Shown here one piece after another: positions 1-5,868 of a stretch of 33,231 nucleotides of DNA. A program made the position numbers and the translations under genes. The stretch's first letter is position 1. Each line of letters opens with the position of its first letter. Source of the DNA: Candidatus Poseidoniia archaeon. GTDB taxonomy: Archaea; Thermoplasmatota; Poseidoniia; MGIII; CG-Epi1. The notes beneath the pieces were generated by a model. That model saw only the letters and a program-made list of their open reading frames with translations. It was not told the origin of the DNA and ran no database searches. Where the stretch lies: the NCBI GenBank assembly GCA_030748895.1, contig JASMLC010000014.1:1-33231 (forward strand), given 5' to 3'.

Positions 1-1
1 T

Positions 2-37
2 GCGCCGCCGCGCTGGCTCGGCTGGCTGGCGCTCTGA
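2..37 (+). CDS. 3' end of a truncated ORF (membrane protein?)
   Basis: The window opens inside a reading frame that encodes APPRWLGWLAL and ends at a TGA (35-37). Every third base is G or C, as in coding DNA here. The next ORF continues in the same frame directly after this stop and is also hydrophobic. The two may therefore be one gene with a nonsense codon, or two closely spaced genes. Too little is visible to name a family. Confidence 0.35.
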   Translation, partial: APPRWLGWLAL

Positions 38-52
38 CCGATTCTGCTGGCG

Positions 53-346
53 GTGGCGCTGACCACGCTGCTGACGCTGGCAGCCGAGACGGGGCAGGCG
101 CGGTTCAGGATGATAATCCTCGGCATCCTGCTGCTGATGCCGGGCGCGGCGCTCGCCAGCTGGAGCGCAGCGCTCTGGAGCGCGCTGCGCTACGCCCCGG
201 CCGCGGCGTGGCCCGCATGGCTGACGCGCTCGGTCCCGCTGCTGCTCCTGCTGCTGGCGCTGCTCAGCCCTCCCGGCCTGCTGCTCTACTGGCTCGGCGT
301 CTGGTGGCTGGGCAGGGTGTGGTTCAGGAATTTCCAGACTGAGTGA
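53..346 (+). CDS. Small integral membrane protein, unknown
   Basis: A 97-residue Leu/Ala/Trp-rich protein with no family I recognise. Three hydrophobic stretches are visible: residues about 1-12, 19-45 and 60-90. The chain ends in a short polar tail (FRNFQTE). The GTG at 53 is the first usual start codon after the in-frame TGA at 35-37. ATT at 41 or CTG at 44 or 47 would also be in frame, and the frame looks coding before 53 as well. It may be the C-terminal part of a longer membrane protein rather than a free-standing one. It is followed by a 58-base gap holding the promoter of the riboflavin gene. Confidence 0.5.
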   Translation: MALTTLLTLAAETGQARFRMIILGILLLMPGAALASWSAALWSALRYAPAAAWPAWLTRSVPLLLLLLALLSPPGLLLYWLGVWWLGRVWFRNFQTE

Positions 347-375
347 ACTACGCATCTCCGCGTAGCTACGCATCC

Positions 376-383
376 CCTATAAC
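376..383 (+). promoter_or_regulatory. TATA box of the riboflavin-pathway reductase
   Basis: CCTATAAC is centred about 25 nt before the GTG start at 405. This spacing recurs throughout the window and fits a leaderless transcript. Confidence 0.5.
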
Positions 384-404
384 TCCCCGCCTGCTGCGCG
401 GCGC

Positions 405-1043
405 GTGGAACGGCCCTACGTCATCGTGAACTGCGCCGCGTCGCTCGACGGCAAGATAGCGCTGGCGAACCGGCGGCCGGTGCGGCTCTCGTGCGACGAC
501 GACCACCGGCGAGTGCACGCATTGCGGGCGGAATGCGATGCCGTCATCGTCGGCATCGGCACCGTGTTGCAGGACGACCCGCGGCTGCTTCTTGACACGG
601 CATTGGCGGCCGGCGAGAGCCCGCTGCGGGTGGTGCTCGACACGACGCTGCGGACGCCGCGCTCGGCGCGGGTGCTACAGGGCGACGCGCCAACGCTGGT
701 CGCCACCGGCAGCCGGCCGCGGCGACGGGAGCTGCGCGGCGCAGAAGTGGTCGCGTGCGGTAACGGCGCGGTGGACCTGACGCGACTGCTAGAGCTGCTT
801 CATGTGCGCGGGGTGCGTAAGGTGCTGGTCGAAGGCGGCGAGACGGTGCTCTGGGCGTTCCTGATATCGGGGCTGTGGGACGAGTTCACCCAGTTCGTCG
901 CCAACACGCTGATTGGCGGCGTGACGTCGCCGACCGTCGCCGGCGGACCCGGCGCGGCAACGCCGGGCGAGATGCACGCTTTCACGCTCGCGGACGCCGA
1001 ACGACTGGGCGACGGCGTGCTGCTGACATGGCGGCGCGGCTGA
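405..1043 (+). CDS. arfC: 2,5-diamino-6-ribosylaminopyrimidinone 5'-phosphate reductase (RIB7/ArfC type)
   Basis: This 212-residue protein matches the RibD C-terminal/RIB7 reductase family. In archaea and fungi these enzymes reduce the ribosyl side chain with NAD(P)H before deamination in riboflavin (and F420) biosynthesis. The N-terminus has the family signature N-C-A-A-S-L-D-G-K-I (residues 9-18). The C-terminal half has VEGGETVLWAFL and the IGG segment typical of the fold. There is no deaminase domain, as expected for the archaeal and fungal single-domain form, and the length is normal. The GTG at 405 is favoured because a TATA box lies about 25 nt upstream and the conserved N-terminal strand follows at once. 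purN begins 26 nt after its stop. Confidence 0.88.
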   Translation: MERPYVIVNCAASLDGKIALANRRPVRLSCDDDHRRVHALRAECDAVIVGIGTVLQDDPRLLLDTALAAGESPLRVVLDTTLRTPRSARVLQGDAPTLVATGSRPRRRELRGAEVVACGNGAVDLTRLLELLHVRGVRKVLVEGGETVLWAFLISGLWDEFTQFVANTLIGGVTSPTVAGGPGAATPGEMHAFTLADAERLGDGVLLTWRRG

Positions 1044-1069
1044 TTTAGCGCGGGGGCGCTGCCGGCGCA

Positions 1070-1678
1070 ATGCGCTTTGCGGTGATGGCGTCGGGACGCG
1101 GCAGCAACTTTCAGGCGCTCATCGATGCCCGCGCGCGGGGCGAGCTGCCGGGCGCCGAGCTGGTGCTGCTGATTGTCAACAAACGCGACGCGCCGGCGGT
1201 TGCGCGTGCCGAGGCGGCCGGTATCGCGTGGGAGTTCATCGACTCCGGTGCCATGGCGCGCGCCGAGTTTGACAGGCGCGCGCTGGTGCTGCTGCGCGAC
1301 CGCGGCGCCGAGGCGGTCGTGCTGGCAGGGTTCATGCGGCTGCTGACGCCGGAGTTTATCAGGGCGTTCCGGTACCGCATCCTGAACATTCATCCGGCGC
1401 TGCTGCCGCTCTTCCCCGGCGCGCACGCGCACCGCGACGCGCTGGCTGCCGGCGTTGCGGAGAGCGGCTGCTCAGCGCACTTCGTTGATGACGGGGTCGA
1501 CACCGGCCCGGTCATCCTGCAGCAGGCGGTGCCGGTGCTGCCGGGCGATGACGCGGAGACGCTCGCGGCGCGCATCCTGCCGCACGAACACCGGCTGCTG
1601 CCGAAGGCGGTGCGACTGCTCGCGGCGGGACGGCTCGAGGTCGACGGTGATACCGTCAGGATTCTGCCCGAAAAGTAG
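1070..1678 (+). CDS. purN: Phosphoribosylglycinamide formyltransferase
   Basis: PurN transfers a formyl group from 10-formyl-THF to GAR, the third step of purine synthesis. The 202-residue chain has the usual length. It keeps the catalytic triad at the E. coli positions: Asn106 and His108 in LNIHPALLP, and Asp144 in DDGVDTGPV. The phosphate loop ASGRGSNFQAL is at residues 7-17. The ATG at 1070 sits in the sequence TGCCGGCGCAATG, which recurs at another gene start (22718-22730). The gene lies 26 nt after the riboflavin reductase and could share its transcript. An AT-rich TGATTTAG at 1041-1048 is a weak possible promoter of its own. It ends just before the TATA box of the ribosomal operon. Confidence 0.93.
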   Translation: MRFAVMASGRGSNFQALIDARARGELPGAELVLLIVNKRDAPAVARAEAAGIAWEFIDSGAMARAEFDRRALVLLRDRGAEAVVLAGFMRLLTPEFIRAFRYRILNIHPALLPLFPGAHAHRDALAAGVAESGCSAHFVDDGVDTGPVILQQAVPVLPGDDAETLAARILPHEHRLLPKAVRLLAAGRLEVDGDTVRILPEK

Positions 1679-1686
1679 CCTGCAGA

Positions 1687-1694
1687 TTTATATA
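1687..1694 (+). promoter_or_regulatory. TATA box of the L18e-L13-S9-RpoN operon
   Basis: TTTATATA, a textbook archaeal box A, is centred 31 nt before the ATG at 1722. It begins 9 nt after the purN stop codon and stands out sharply from the GC-rich surroundings. Confidence 0.75.
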
Positions 1695-1721
1695 TGGGGC
1701 GTCCTGCCCGGCCGCCCCCGT

Positions 1722-2093
1722 ATGGCCCCGAAGCGAATCGACCGCAAAAGCAACGCGCATCTGCAGTCGCTGGTAGGCAGCCTGAAGCAGGCCGCCCGCG
1801 AGAACGAGGCCCCCGTCTGGAAGGCGGTCGCCGGTCGGCTGGAGAGCCCCGCACGGACGTGGCCCAGCATCAATATTTCGCGGCTCGAGCGGCACACTGA
1901 GGCAAAAGCGACGGTCGTCGTCCCGGGCAAGCTGCTCGGCTCCGGCGCCATCTCAAAGCCGCTCACCGTCGGCGCATTCAGCTTCTCCGCATCGGCACGC
2001 GAAAAGGTCGAGGCGGCCGGAGGCAGCTGCCTGTCGCTGCCGGAAATGCTTAAGGCGCACCCGAAAGGCGCCGGCGTGAGGTTGATGGGATGA
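1722..2093 (+). CDS. rpl18e: Large-subunit ribosomal protein L18e
   Basis: This 123-residue protein belongs to the L18e family, found in archaeal and eukaryotic large subunits. Recognisable parts are the start region KRIDRKSNAHLQSLV, the WPSINISRLERHT segment and the core KATVVVPGKLLGSG followed by the L15/L18e-like GAFSFSASAREKV. It is first in the order L18e-L13-S9-RpoN, a conserved archaeal gene string. The ATG at 1722 was chosen because the TATA box at 1687-1694 would start the transcript only a few bases upstream. Its stop overlaps the rpl13 start (ATGA), which suggests translational coupling. Confidence 0.95.
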   Translation: MAPKRIDRKSNAHLQSLVGSLKQAARENEAPVWKAVAGRLESPARTWPSINISRLERHTEAKATVVVPGKLLGSGAISKPLTVGAFSFSASAREKVEAAGGSCLSLPEMLKAHPKGAGVRLMG

Positions 2094-2494
2094 AGGTTTA
2101 CGACGCGAGCGGCTGCATCATGGGACGACTGGCAAGCTATGTCGCCAAGGCGCTGCTCAACGGCGACGAAGTGCACGTGGTCAACGCCGAAAAGGCGGTG
2201 GTCAGCGGCGCACGCCATTCGGTCTTCCGCGAATATACCGAGAAGCGGCAGCTGAACCACGAGCGCAAGGGGCCATTCTACCCGCGCATGCCGCACCTGA
2301 TGTTCAAGCGCTCGGTGCGCGGCATGATCCCCTACCAGACGCCGCGCGGCCGCGCCGCCTTCAAGCGGCTACGGGTCGACATCGGCCCCGCAGGCGCCAA
2401 GAAGCCGGAAACGATTGAGCGGGCACAGATGACTTCGGGGACGGTGCATGTCACGCTCGGCGACGTTTCGCGCAAGCTGGGAGCGAAATTCTGA
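2090..2494 (+). CDS. rpl13: Large-subunit ribosomal protein L13 (uL13)
   Basis: This is the archaeal/eukaryotic form of uL13, 134 residues. The N-terminal [19 protein letters not shown] is diagnostic of the family. It is followed by the conserved [11 protein letters not shown] strand and the [21 protein letters not shown] segment, which contacts rRNA. The gene overlaps rpl18e by four bases upstream and rps9 by one base downstream, so the three are almost certainly translated together. Confidence 0.96.
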   Translation: MKVYDASGCIMGRLASYVAKALLNGDEVHVVNAEKAVVSGARHSVFREYTEKRQLNHERKGPFYPRMPHLMFKRSVRGMIPYQTPRGRAAFKRLRVDIGPAGAKKPETIERAQMTSGTVHVTLGDVSRKLGAKF

Positions 2495-2895
2495 TGGTAA
2501 AGGTCGTCAACACCAGCGGCAAGCGCAAGACCGCGATTGCGCGCGCCACTTTCCGCTCCGGCAAGGGCTGCGTGCGCATCAACCGCAAGCCGGTCGAATA
2601 CTACCAGCCGGAGCTGGCACGGCTCAAGATTATGGAGCCGCTCGAGCTGGCGGGCAACCGCCTTAACCGCATCGACGTCTCGGTCAAGGTGGAGGGCGGA
2701 GGCGTGATGGGACAGGCCGAGGCGAGCCGTACTGCGATTGCGCGTGGGCTGGTCGACTGGTTCAAGGACGAAGAATTACGCGCGCTGTTCATGAGCTACG
2801 ACCGCGCACTGCTGGTCAACGACACGCGACGCAAGGAACCCAAGCACCCCATGGGGCGCGGGGCGCGCGCAAAGCGACAAAAATCATACAGGTGA
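2494..2895 (+). CDS. rps9: Small-subunit ribosomal protein S9 (uS9)
   Basis: A 133-residue uS9 protein. The N-terminus has the [18 protein letters not shown] motif. The C-terminus is the characteristic basic tail ending [12 protein letters not shown], whose last residues reach the P-site tRNA in the small subunit. The [19 protein letters not shown] segment is also typical. The start codon shares its A with the stop of rpl13 (TGATG). The gene order matches other archaea. Confidence 0.96.
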   Translation: MVKVVNTSGKRKTAIARATFRSGKGCVRINRKPVEYYQPELARLKIMEPLELAGNRLNRIDVSVKVEGGGVMGQAEASRTAIARGLVDWFKDEELRALFMSYDRALLVNDTRRKEPKHPMGRGARAKRQKSYR

Positions 2896-2899
2896 GAAA

Positions 2900-3091
2900 A
2901 TGCTGATACCCGTACGCTGTTTCACATGCAACAAGGTCATTGGTGGCCACTACGAAAAGTTCTGCGAGCGAGTCGCCAAGGGCGAGAACGGAGCCGAGGT
3001 CATGAACGACCTGGGCATCGAGCGCTACTGCTGCCGCCGCATCTACATGGCGCACACCGACCTGATTGACGAAGTGCTGCCCTACGACTGA
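2900..3091 (+). CDS. rpoN: DNA-directed RNA polymerase subunit N (Rpb10 homologue)
   Basis: This 63-residue zinc-binding subunit is the archaeal homologue of Rpb10. It has the invariant PVRCFTCNKVIGG (CxxC at residues 8 and 11) and the paired cysteines in YCCRR (44-45) that complete the zinc site. The C-terminal HTDLIDEVLPYD is also typical. An AGGTGA Shine-Dalgarno-like stretch at 2889-2894 overlaps the end of rps9, 5 nt before the ATG. In many archaea rpoK, enolase and rpsB follow. Here a tRNA gene follows instead. Confidence 0.96.
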   Translation: MLIPVRCFTCNKVIGGHYEKFCERVAKGENGAEVMNDLGIERYCCRRIYMAHTDLIDEVLPYD

Positions 3092-3099
3092 TTTTATTA
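3092..3099 (+). promoter_or_regulatory. TATA box of tRNA-Pro
   Basis: TTTTATTA starts immediately after the rpoN stop codon. It is centred about 27 nt before the first base of the tRNA, as expected for an archaeal tRNA promoter. Confidence 0.55.
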
Positions 3100-3122
3100 C
3101 GGCCGCACCGTGGCCACGAACA

Positions 3123-3198
3123 GGGCCCGTGGGGTAGCTTGGCATCCTTGACGGCTGGGGGCCGTTAGACCCCGGTTCAAATCCGGACGGGCCCACCA
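3123..3198 (+). tRNA. tRNA-Pro (anticodon GGG)
   Basis: The 76-nt sequence folds as a cloverleaf. The acceptor GGGCCCG/CGGGCCC has 7 perfect pairs, the anticodon stem is GACGG/CCGTT, and the loop CTGGGGG places GGG at 3157-3159. The T loop is TTCAAAT, and ACCA is encoded at the 3' end. It would read CCC and CCU. Two oddities are visible: the outer T-stem pair is C-A, and the innermost D-stem position is U-U. I see no intron. Confidence 0.93.
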
Positions 3199-3259
3199 TG
3201 ACCTGCAATTCCAGAGCCCGCGGCGCATATCCCTAAACCCGCCCGCCACTGCCGTCGCG

Positions 3260-3589
3260 ATGCGCTCGCGTTCTCCCGGCCCGGCGCTGCGGCTGCTGCG
3301 CACGCCGCTGGCAGAACCGGGCGGCGACGGTCTCGCCGGGGAGCTGGTGGAGCTATGCCGCTGCGAGCCGGAGCTCCACATCTCATCGTCGCGCACGCCC
3401 GGTTACGAACGGCTGCTGGCGCGCCACGGCTTCCGGCGGGCGCGAACCATCGACCTGCCGCAGCCAGTGGTGGCGTCAATGCTACTCAACCGCACCTATC
3501 GCGGGCTCCAGCTGCTCAAGCACCGGCCGGCGCACTTCGGCCACCAGCTGCGCTACAGCGGCGATTACCGGCTCTGGGTGCTGGCATGA
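3260..3589 (+). CDS. Hypothetical protein, 109 residues
   Basis: A basic, Leu/Arg-rich protein with no family I recognise. It has no signal peptide or membrane segment and no obvious metal-binding residues. The second half (GYERLLARHGFRRARTIDL, then LLKHRPAHFGHQ) has the regular look of a folded domain. The ATG at 3260 follows TGCCGTCGCG, similar to the motif before other starts here, and a weak CCTAAAC lies about 26 nt upstream. The 3' end overlaps the convergent ROK kinase by 25 bases. Codon use matches the neighbours, but both strands are open over much of this stretch, so its reality is likely rather than certain. Confidence 0.55.
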   Translation: MRSRSPGPALRLLRTPLAEPGGDGLAGELVELCRCEPELHISSSRTPGYERLLARHGFRRARTIDLPQPVVASMLLNRTYRGLQLLKHRPAHFGHQLRYSGDYRLWVLA

Positions 3590-4476
3590 AGCAGCGCGCC
3601 GGCCAGCGCTGAATCCTCGCCGAGCGCCGGCGCGGCGACCTCCGGCAGCGGCGCGAAGCCGGCGTTCAGCTCCGCCAGCCGGCGTGCGACCGCCGCGCGC
3701 AGTCCTGCGCGCTGCATTACGCCGCCGCCGAGCACGATGGTATCGGGCATCGCGACGGCGGTGATAGCGTGCAGGCCGTGCGCCAGCAGCTCCGCCTCGG
3801 TCGCCCAGGCGGGGTCGCCGTCCGGCAGCGCCTCCGCCGGCGTACCAGTCCGCGCCGCCAACGCGGGGCCTGACGCGAGCCCCTCCCAGCAATCACCGTG
3901 GGCGGCGCAAACGCCGGCGAAGCTGCCATCGTGCGGGACGCGCAAGTGGCCTATCTCGGGGTGCAGCTGCCCGTGGTGGACGCGGCCGTCGCTGGCGAGC
4001 CCGCCGCCGATGCCGGTCCCGACCGTGACGTAGGCGAGCGTGCCGCGCCCACCGCGCTGCAATTGCTCGCCCAGCGCGGCGGCGCCGACGTCGGTCTCGA
4101 GCGCCAGCCGTTGCGCCAGCGGGCGGAACGGCGCCAGCACATCGGCGTCGCGCCAGCCCGGCTTGCTCTCCGTCAGCAGCCGGCCGTAATCGCGCGCCGC
4201 GGAGTCTAACCTTAGCGGCCCGAAGCTGGCGACGCCGACGGCCGCAAACGGTCCGCGCGCGGCAAGCCACTCAGCGAGCGCCGCGAGCGTCGGCTGCGGG
4301 TCGCCTGTCGGGATTTCGAAGCGTTCGGCGACCGCGCCCGGCTTCCCGGCATGCACCCGGCCGATGGCGGCGCGGCAGCGCGTCCCGCCGAGTTCGACCA
4401 CCGCGAGCAGCCGGGCGGAGGTTTCCACCTTCGCCCTAGGCTGCGCCGCGGTTCCTGCCACCAGCGCTTCAGCCAT
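3565..4476 (-). CDS. ROK-family sugar kinase, probably fructokinase
   Basis: This 303-residue protein belongs to the ROK (repressor, ORF, kinase) family. ROK kinases phosphorylate hexoses with ATP. Visible parts are the phosphate-1 loop ELGGTRCRAAIG (28-39), the phosphate-2 loop TVGTGIGGGL and the zinc/sugar motif EIGH...FAGVCAAHGDCWEGLASGPA. The CxxHGDCxEG and ASGPA form is typical of ROK fructokinases rather than glucokinases, so fructose is the better guess. The ATG at 4476 was chosen because family similarity begins soon after it. Upstream in this frame lie a different small ORF and tRNA-Leu. Its start overlaps the stop of that small ORF by eight bases. It is not near other sugar-metabolism genes. 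Confidence 0.85.
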   Translation of the reverse strand: MAEALVAGTAAQPRAKVETSARLLAVVELGGTRCRAAIGRVHAGKPGAVAERFEIPTGDPQPTLAALAEWLAARGPFAAVGVASFGPLRLDSAARDYGRLLTESKPGWRDADVLAPFRPLAQRLALETDVGAAALGEQLQRGGRGTLAYVTVGTGIGGGLASDGRVHHGQLHPEIGHLRVPHDGSFAGVCAAHGDCWEGLASGPALAARTGTPAEALPDGDPAWATEAELLAHGLHAITAVAMPDTIVLGGGVMQRAGLRAAVARRLAELNAGFAPLPEVAAPALGEDSALAGALLHASTQSR

Positions 4477-4618
4477 CGCGCGTCCCGCGCCGCCCGCCGT
4501 GGCGGTAGCGGCTGTAGCTGCGCTTCGCCTTGCGGTCGCGCTTCGTGACCCGCTTGCGCTCCGCAGTTTCCTGCTCGTCTTCGTCGTCCGCGGGCTCGTC
4601 CGATTCACCTTCAGCCAC
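4469..4618 (-). CDS. Small highly charged protein, 49 residues
   Basis: The ORF runs from GTG at 4618 to TGA at 4469. It encodes an acidic N-terminal half (GESDEPADDEDEQE) and a strongly basic C-terminal half (KRVTKRDRKAKRSYSRYRH...). Nearly every codon ends in G or C, as in real genes here. Its last codons overlap the kinase start, which suggests coupling. An ATTTATCT box centred about 25 nt before the GTG fits leaderless transcription, although this box overlaps the CCA end of tRNA-Leu. No family is recognised. Charged tails like this can bind nucleic acid, but that is a guess. It could also be the 5' leader of the kinase transcript. Confidence 0.5.
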   Translation of the reverse strand: MAEGESDEPADDEDEQETAERKRVTKRDRKAKRSYSRYRHGGRRGTRDG

Positions 4619-4645
4619 GAAGGGGCAGGCTCGCAGGCAGATAAA

Positions 4646-4733
4646 TGGTGCGGGGGGTCGAATTTGAATCGACGAATCCCTTCGGAACCGGGTCCTAAGC
4701 CCGGCGCAATCGGCCATGCTATGCGACCCCCGC
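4646..4733 (-). tRNA. tRNA-Leu (anticodon UAG)
   Basis: An 88-nt class II tRNA on the minus strand. It has acceptor GCGGGGG/CCCCCGC, a D-arm with GG in the loop and the anticodon stem CCGGG/CCCGG around CTTAGGA. This puts TAG at 4697-4695 and reads CUA. The long variable arm (about 14 nt) is the class II hallmark of leucine and serine tRNAs. The T-arm GTCGA-TTCAAAT-TCGAC is perfect, and ACCA is encoded. No intron is seen. A TATA-like element lies about 27 nt upstream at 4756-4765. Confidence 0.95.
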
Positions 4734-4755
4734 GCCATCGTGTTACGGCGCAGCG

Positions 4756-4765
4756 CATTTATTAG
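4756..4765. promoter_or_regulatory. Shared TATA element between tRNA-Leu and the Ala-rich gene
   Basis: CATTTATTAG read forwards lies about 24 nt before the ATG at 4785. Read on the other strand as TAATAAAT it lies about 27 nt before the 5' end of tRNA-Leu. It is the only AT-rich stretch in this 50-bp divergent region, so one element may serve both directions. Confidence 0.5.
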
Positions 4766-4784
4766 CGCTGCAGGTTGCGGTCGC

Positions 4785-5855
4785 ATGGCCCGCAAGCGCA
4801 AGCCGGCAGAAGGGGGCGAACCGCACCTTGACGCCGCAGTCGATAAAGCCGAGCAAACTGCAAGTGACGTGATCGATACCGCCGGGGCGGTCGCGGGCGC
4901 CGCAGTCGAGGCGGGCGCTGAGCTTGCAGGCAAAGCGGCGAAAATCCTGAAGGGGGCAACCCGCACGGCGGTCCGCAGCGGCGGTAAGGCGGCCGCGGTC
5001 GCTACCGAAAAGACCGCGGAGGGCGTGGCGGTCGCGGCCGACGTGGCGGCGGACGTCGTCGAGACGGCGGCCAACGTGGCGGCCGACGCCAGCGAAGTCG
5101 CGCTCGAGAAGGGCAGCGAACTCGCCGCGGACGCGGCCGAGATTGGCGCCGGCGTCGTCGAGACGGCGGCGCGTAAGGGCGAGCAGCTGGCCGAGGGCGC
5201 CAGCGAACTGGGCGGAGTCGCGGTCGAACAGGCGGTGCACATCGCCGGCGACGCACTCGAGATTGCCGCGGAGGTGGGCGCCAGCGCCACCGGGAAGGCG
5301 CGGCAGGCGGGAGACGCCGCCCGCGAAGGTGCCGGAGTTGCGGCCGGGATGGCGGTCGAGGCGGCGAAGTCCGCCGCAGATGTTGCCGAGAGCGCTGCCG
5401 TCGCGGCGGCGGGCGCAGCTGCCAGCGGGGCGGCCGCGGCCGCGGAAACGGCGGCTGGTGCGGCATCGGCCGGCGCCGCCGCTGTGAAGGGGGGCGGCGA
5501 GGCGGCTGGCCGCAAGGCGGGCGCGGCGGTCGCGGTCGCGCACGACAAGCTCTGGCCGACGTATGGTGTGCTCGTCGCGGCGATTGTCGGCAAGGCGCTC
5601 GCCAGCGCTGCCGGCAAGGGACGCGACAAGGTGCTCGACGACGAATGGTTCCGGGGGCAGGTGGTCAACCGCACCTGGGAGCTGCTGCCGCTGCCGGTGC
5701 GACTCGCGGGCAAGGGCACGCTGCGCTGGGAGCAGGTGATGTTCAAGCTGCGCGACCAGGTTCTCGCCGACGACGAGGAAGCGATGGCCGTCAGCCGCAA
5801 CGATAAGTCAGTCATCCGCTCGGCCATCGGGATGATGCTGGGCCGCAAGGGGTGA
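4785..5855 (+). CDS. Alanine-rich 11-residue-repeat helical protein
   Basis: A 356-residue protein of unknown family. After a short basic start (MARKRKP), residues about 15-250 are almost entirely Ala, Val, Glu, Asp, Gly and Lys in a regular pattern (ADVAADVVETAANVAADASE and so on). This predicts a very long amphipathic helix of the apolipoprotein, LEA or phasin kind. A 17-base exact repeat at 5055-5071 and 5154-5170 is spaced 99 bases apart, or 33 residues (three 11-mers). Near residue 260 a hydrophobic stretch (YGVLVAAIVGKALASAAG) could insert in a membrane. It is followed by a normal-looking C-terminal domain (WFRGQVVNRTWELLPLPVR). Leaderless expression is likely. The ABC ATPase begins 13 nt after its stop, so the three genes may be one unit. 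Binding to membranes, lipid or polymer surfaces is inferred only. Confidence 0.75.
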   Translation: MARKRKPAEGGEPHLDAAVDKAEQTASDVIDTAGAVAGAAVEAGAELAGKAAKILKGATRTAVRSGGKAAAVATEKTAEGVAVAADVAADVVETAANVAADASEVALEKGSELAADAAEIGAGVVETAARKGEQLAEGASELGGVAVEQAVHIAGDALEIAAEVGASATGKARQAGDAAREGAGVAAGMAVEAAKSAADVAESAAVAAAGAAASGAAAAAETAAGAASAGAAAVKGGGEAAGRKAGAAVAVAHDKLWPTYGVLVAAIVGKALASAAGKGRDKVLDDEWFRGQVVNRTWELLPLPVRLAGKGTLRWEQVMFKLRDQVLADDEEAMAVSRNDKSVIRSAIGMMLGRKG

Positions 5856-5868
5856 GCCGCTGCCGGCG

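Noticed and set aside
5055-5170. Direct repeat as a mobile or regulatory element
   Set aside because: The 17-base copies are in the same reading frame, spaced by a multiple of three, and encode the repeated helix unit.
4469-5848. A 459-residue minus-strand ORF opposite the Ala-rich gene
   Set aside because: It is the antisense shadow of a GC3-rich repeat gene: Pro/Ser/Ala low complexity with no domain. Only its last 49 codons after tRNA-Leu look coding.
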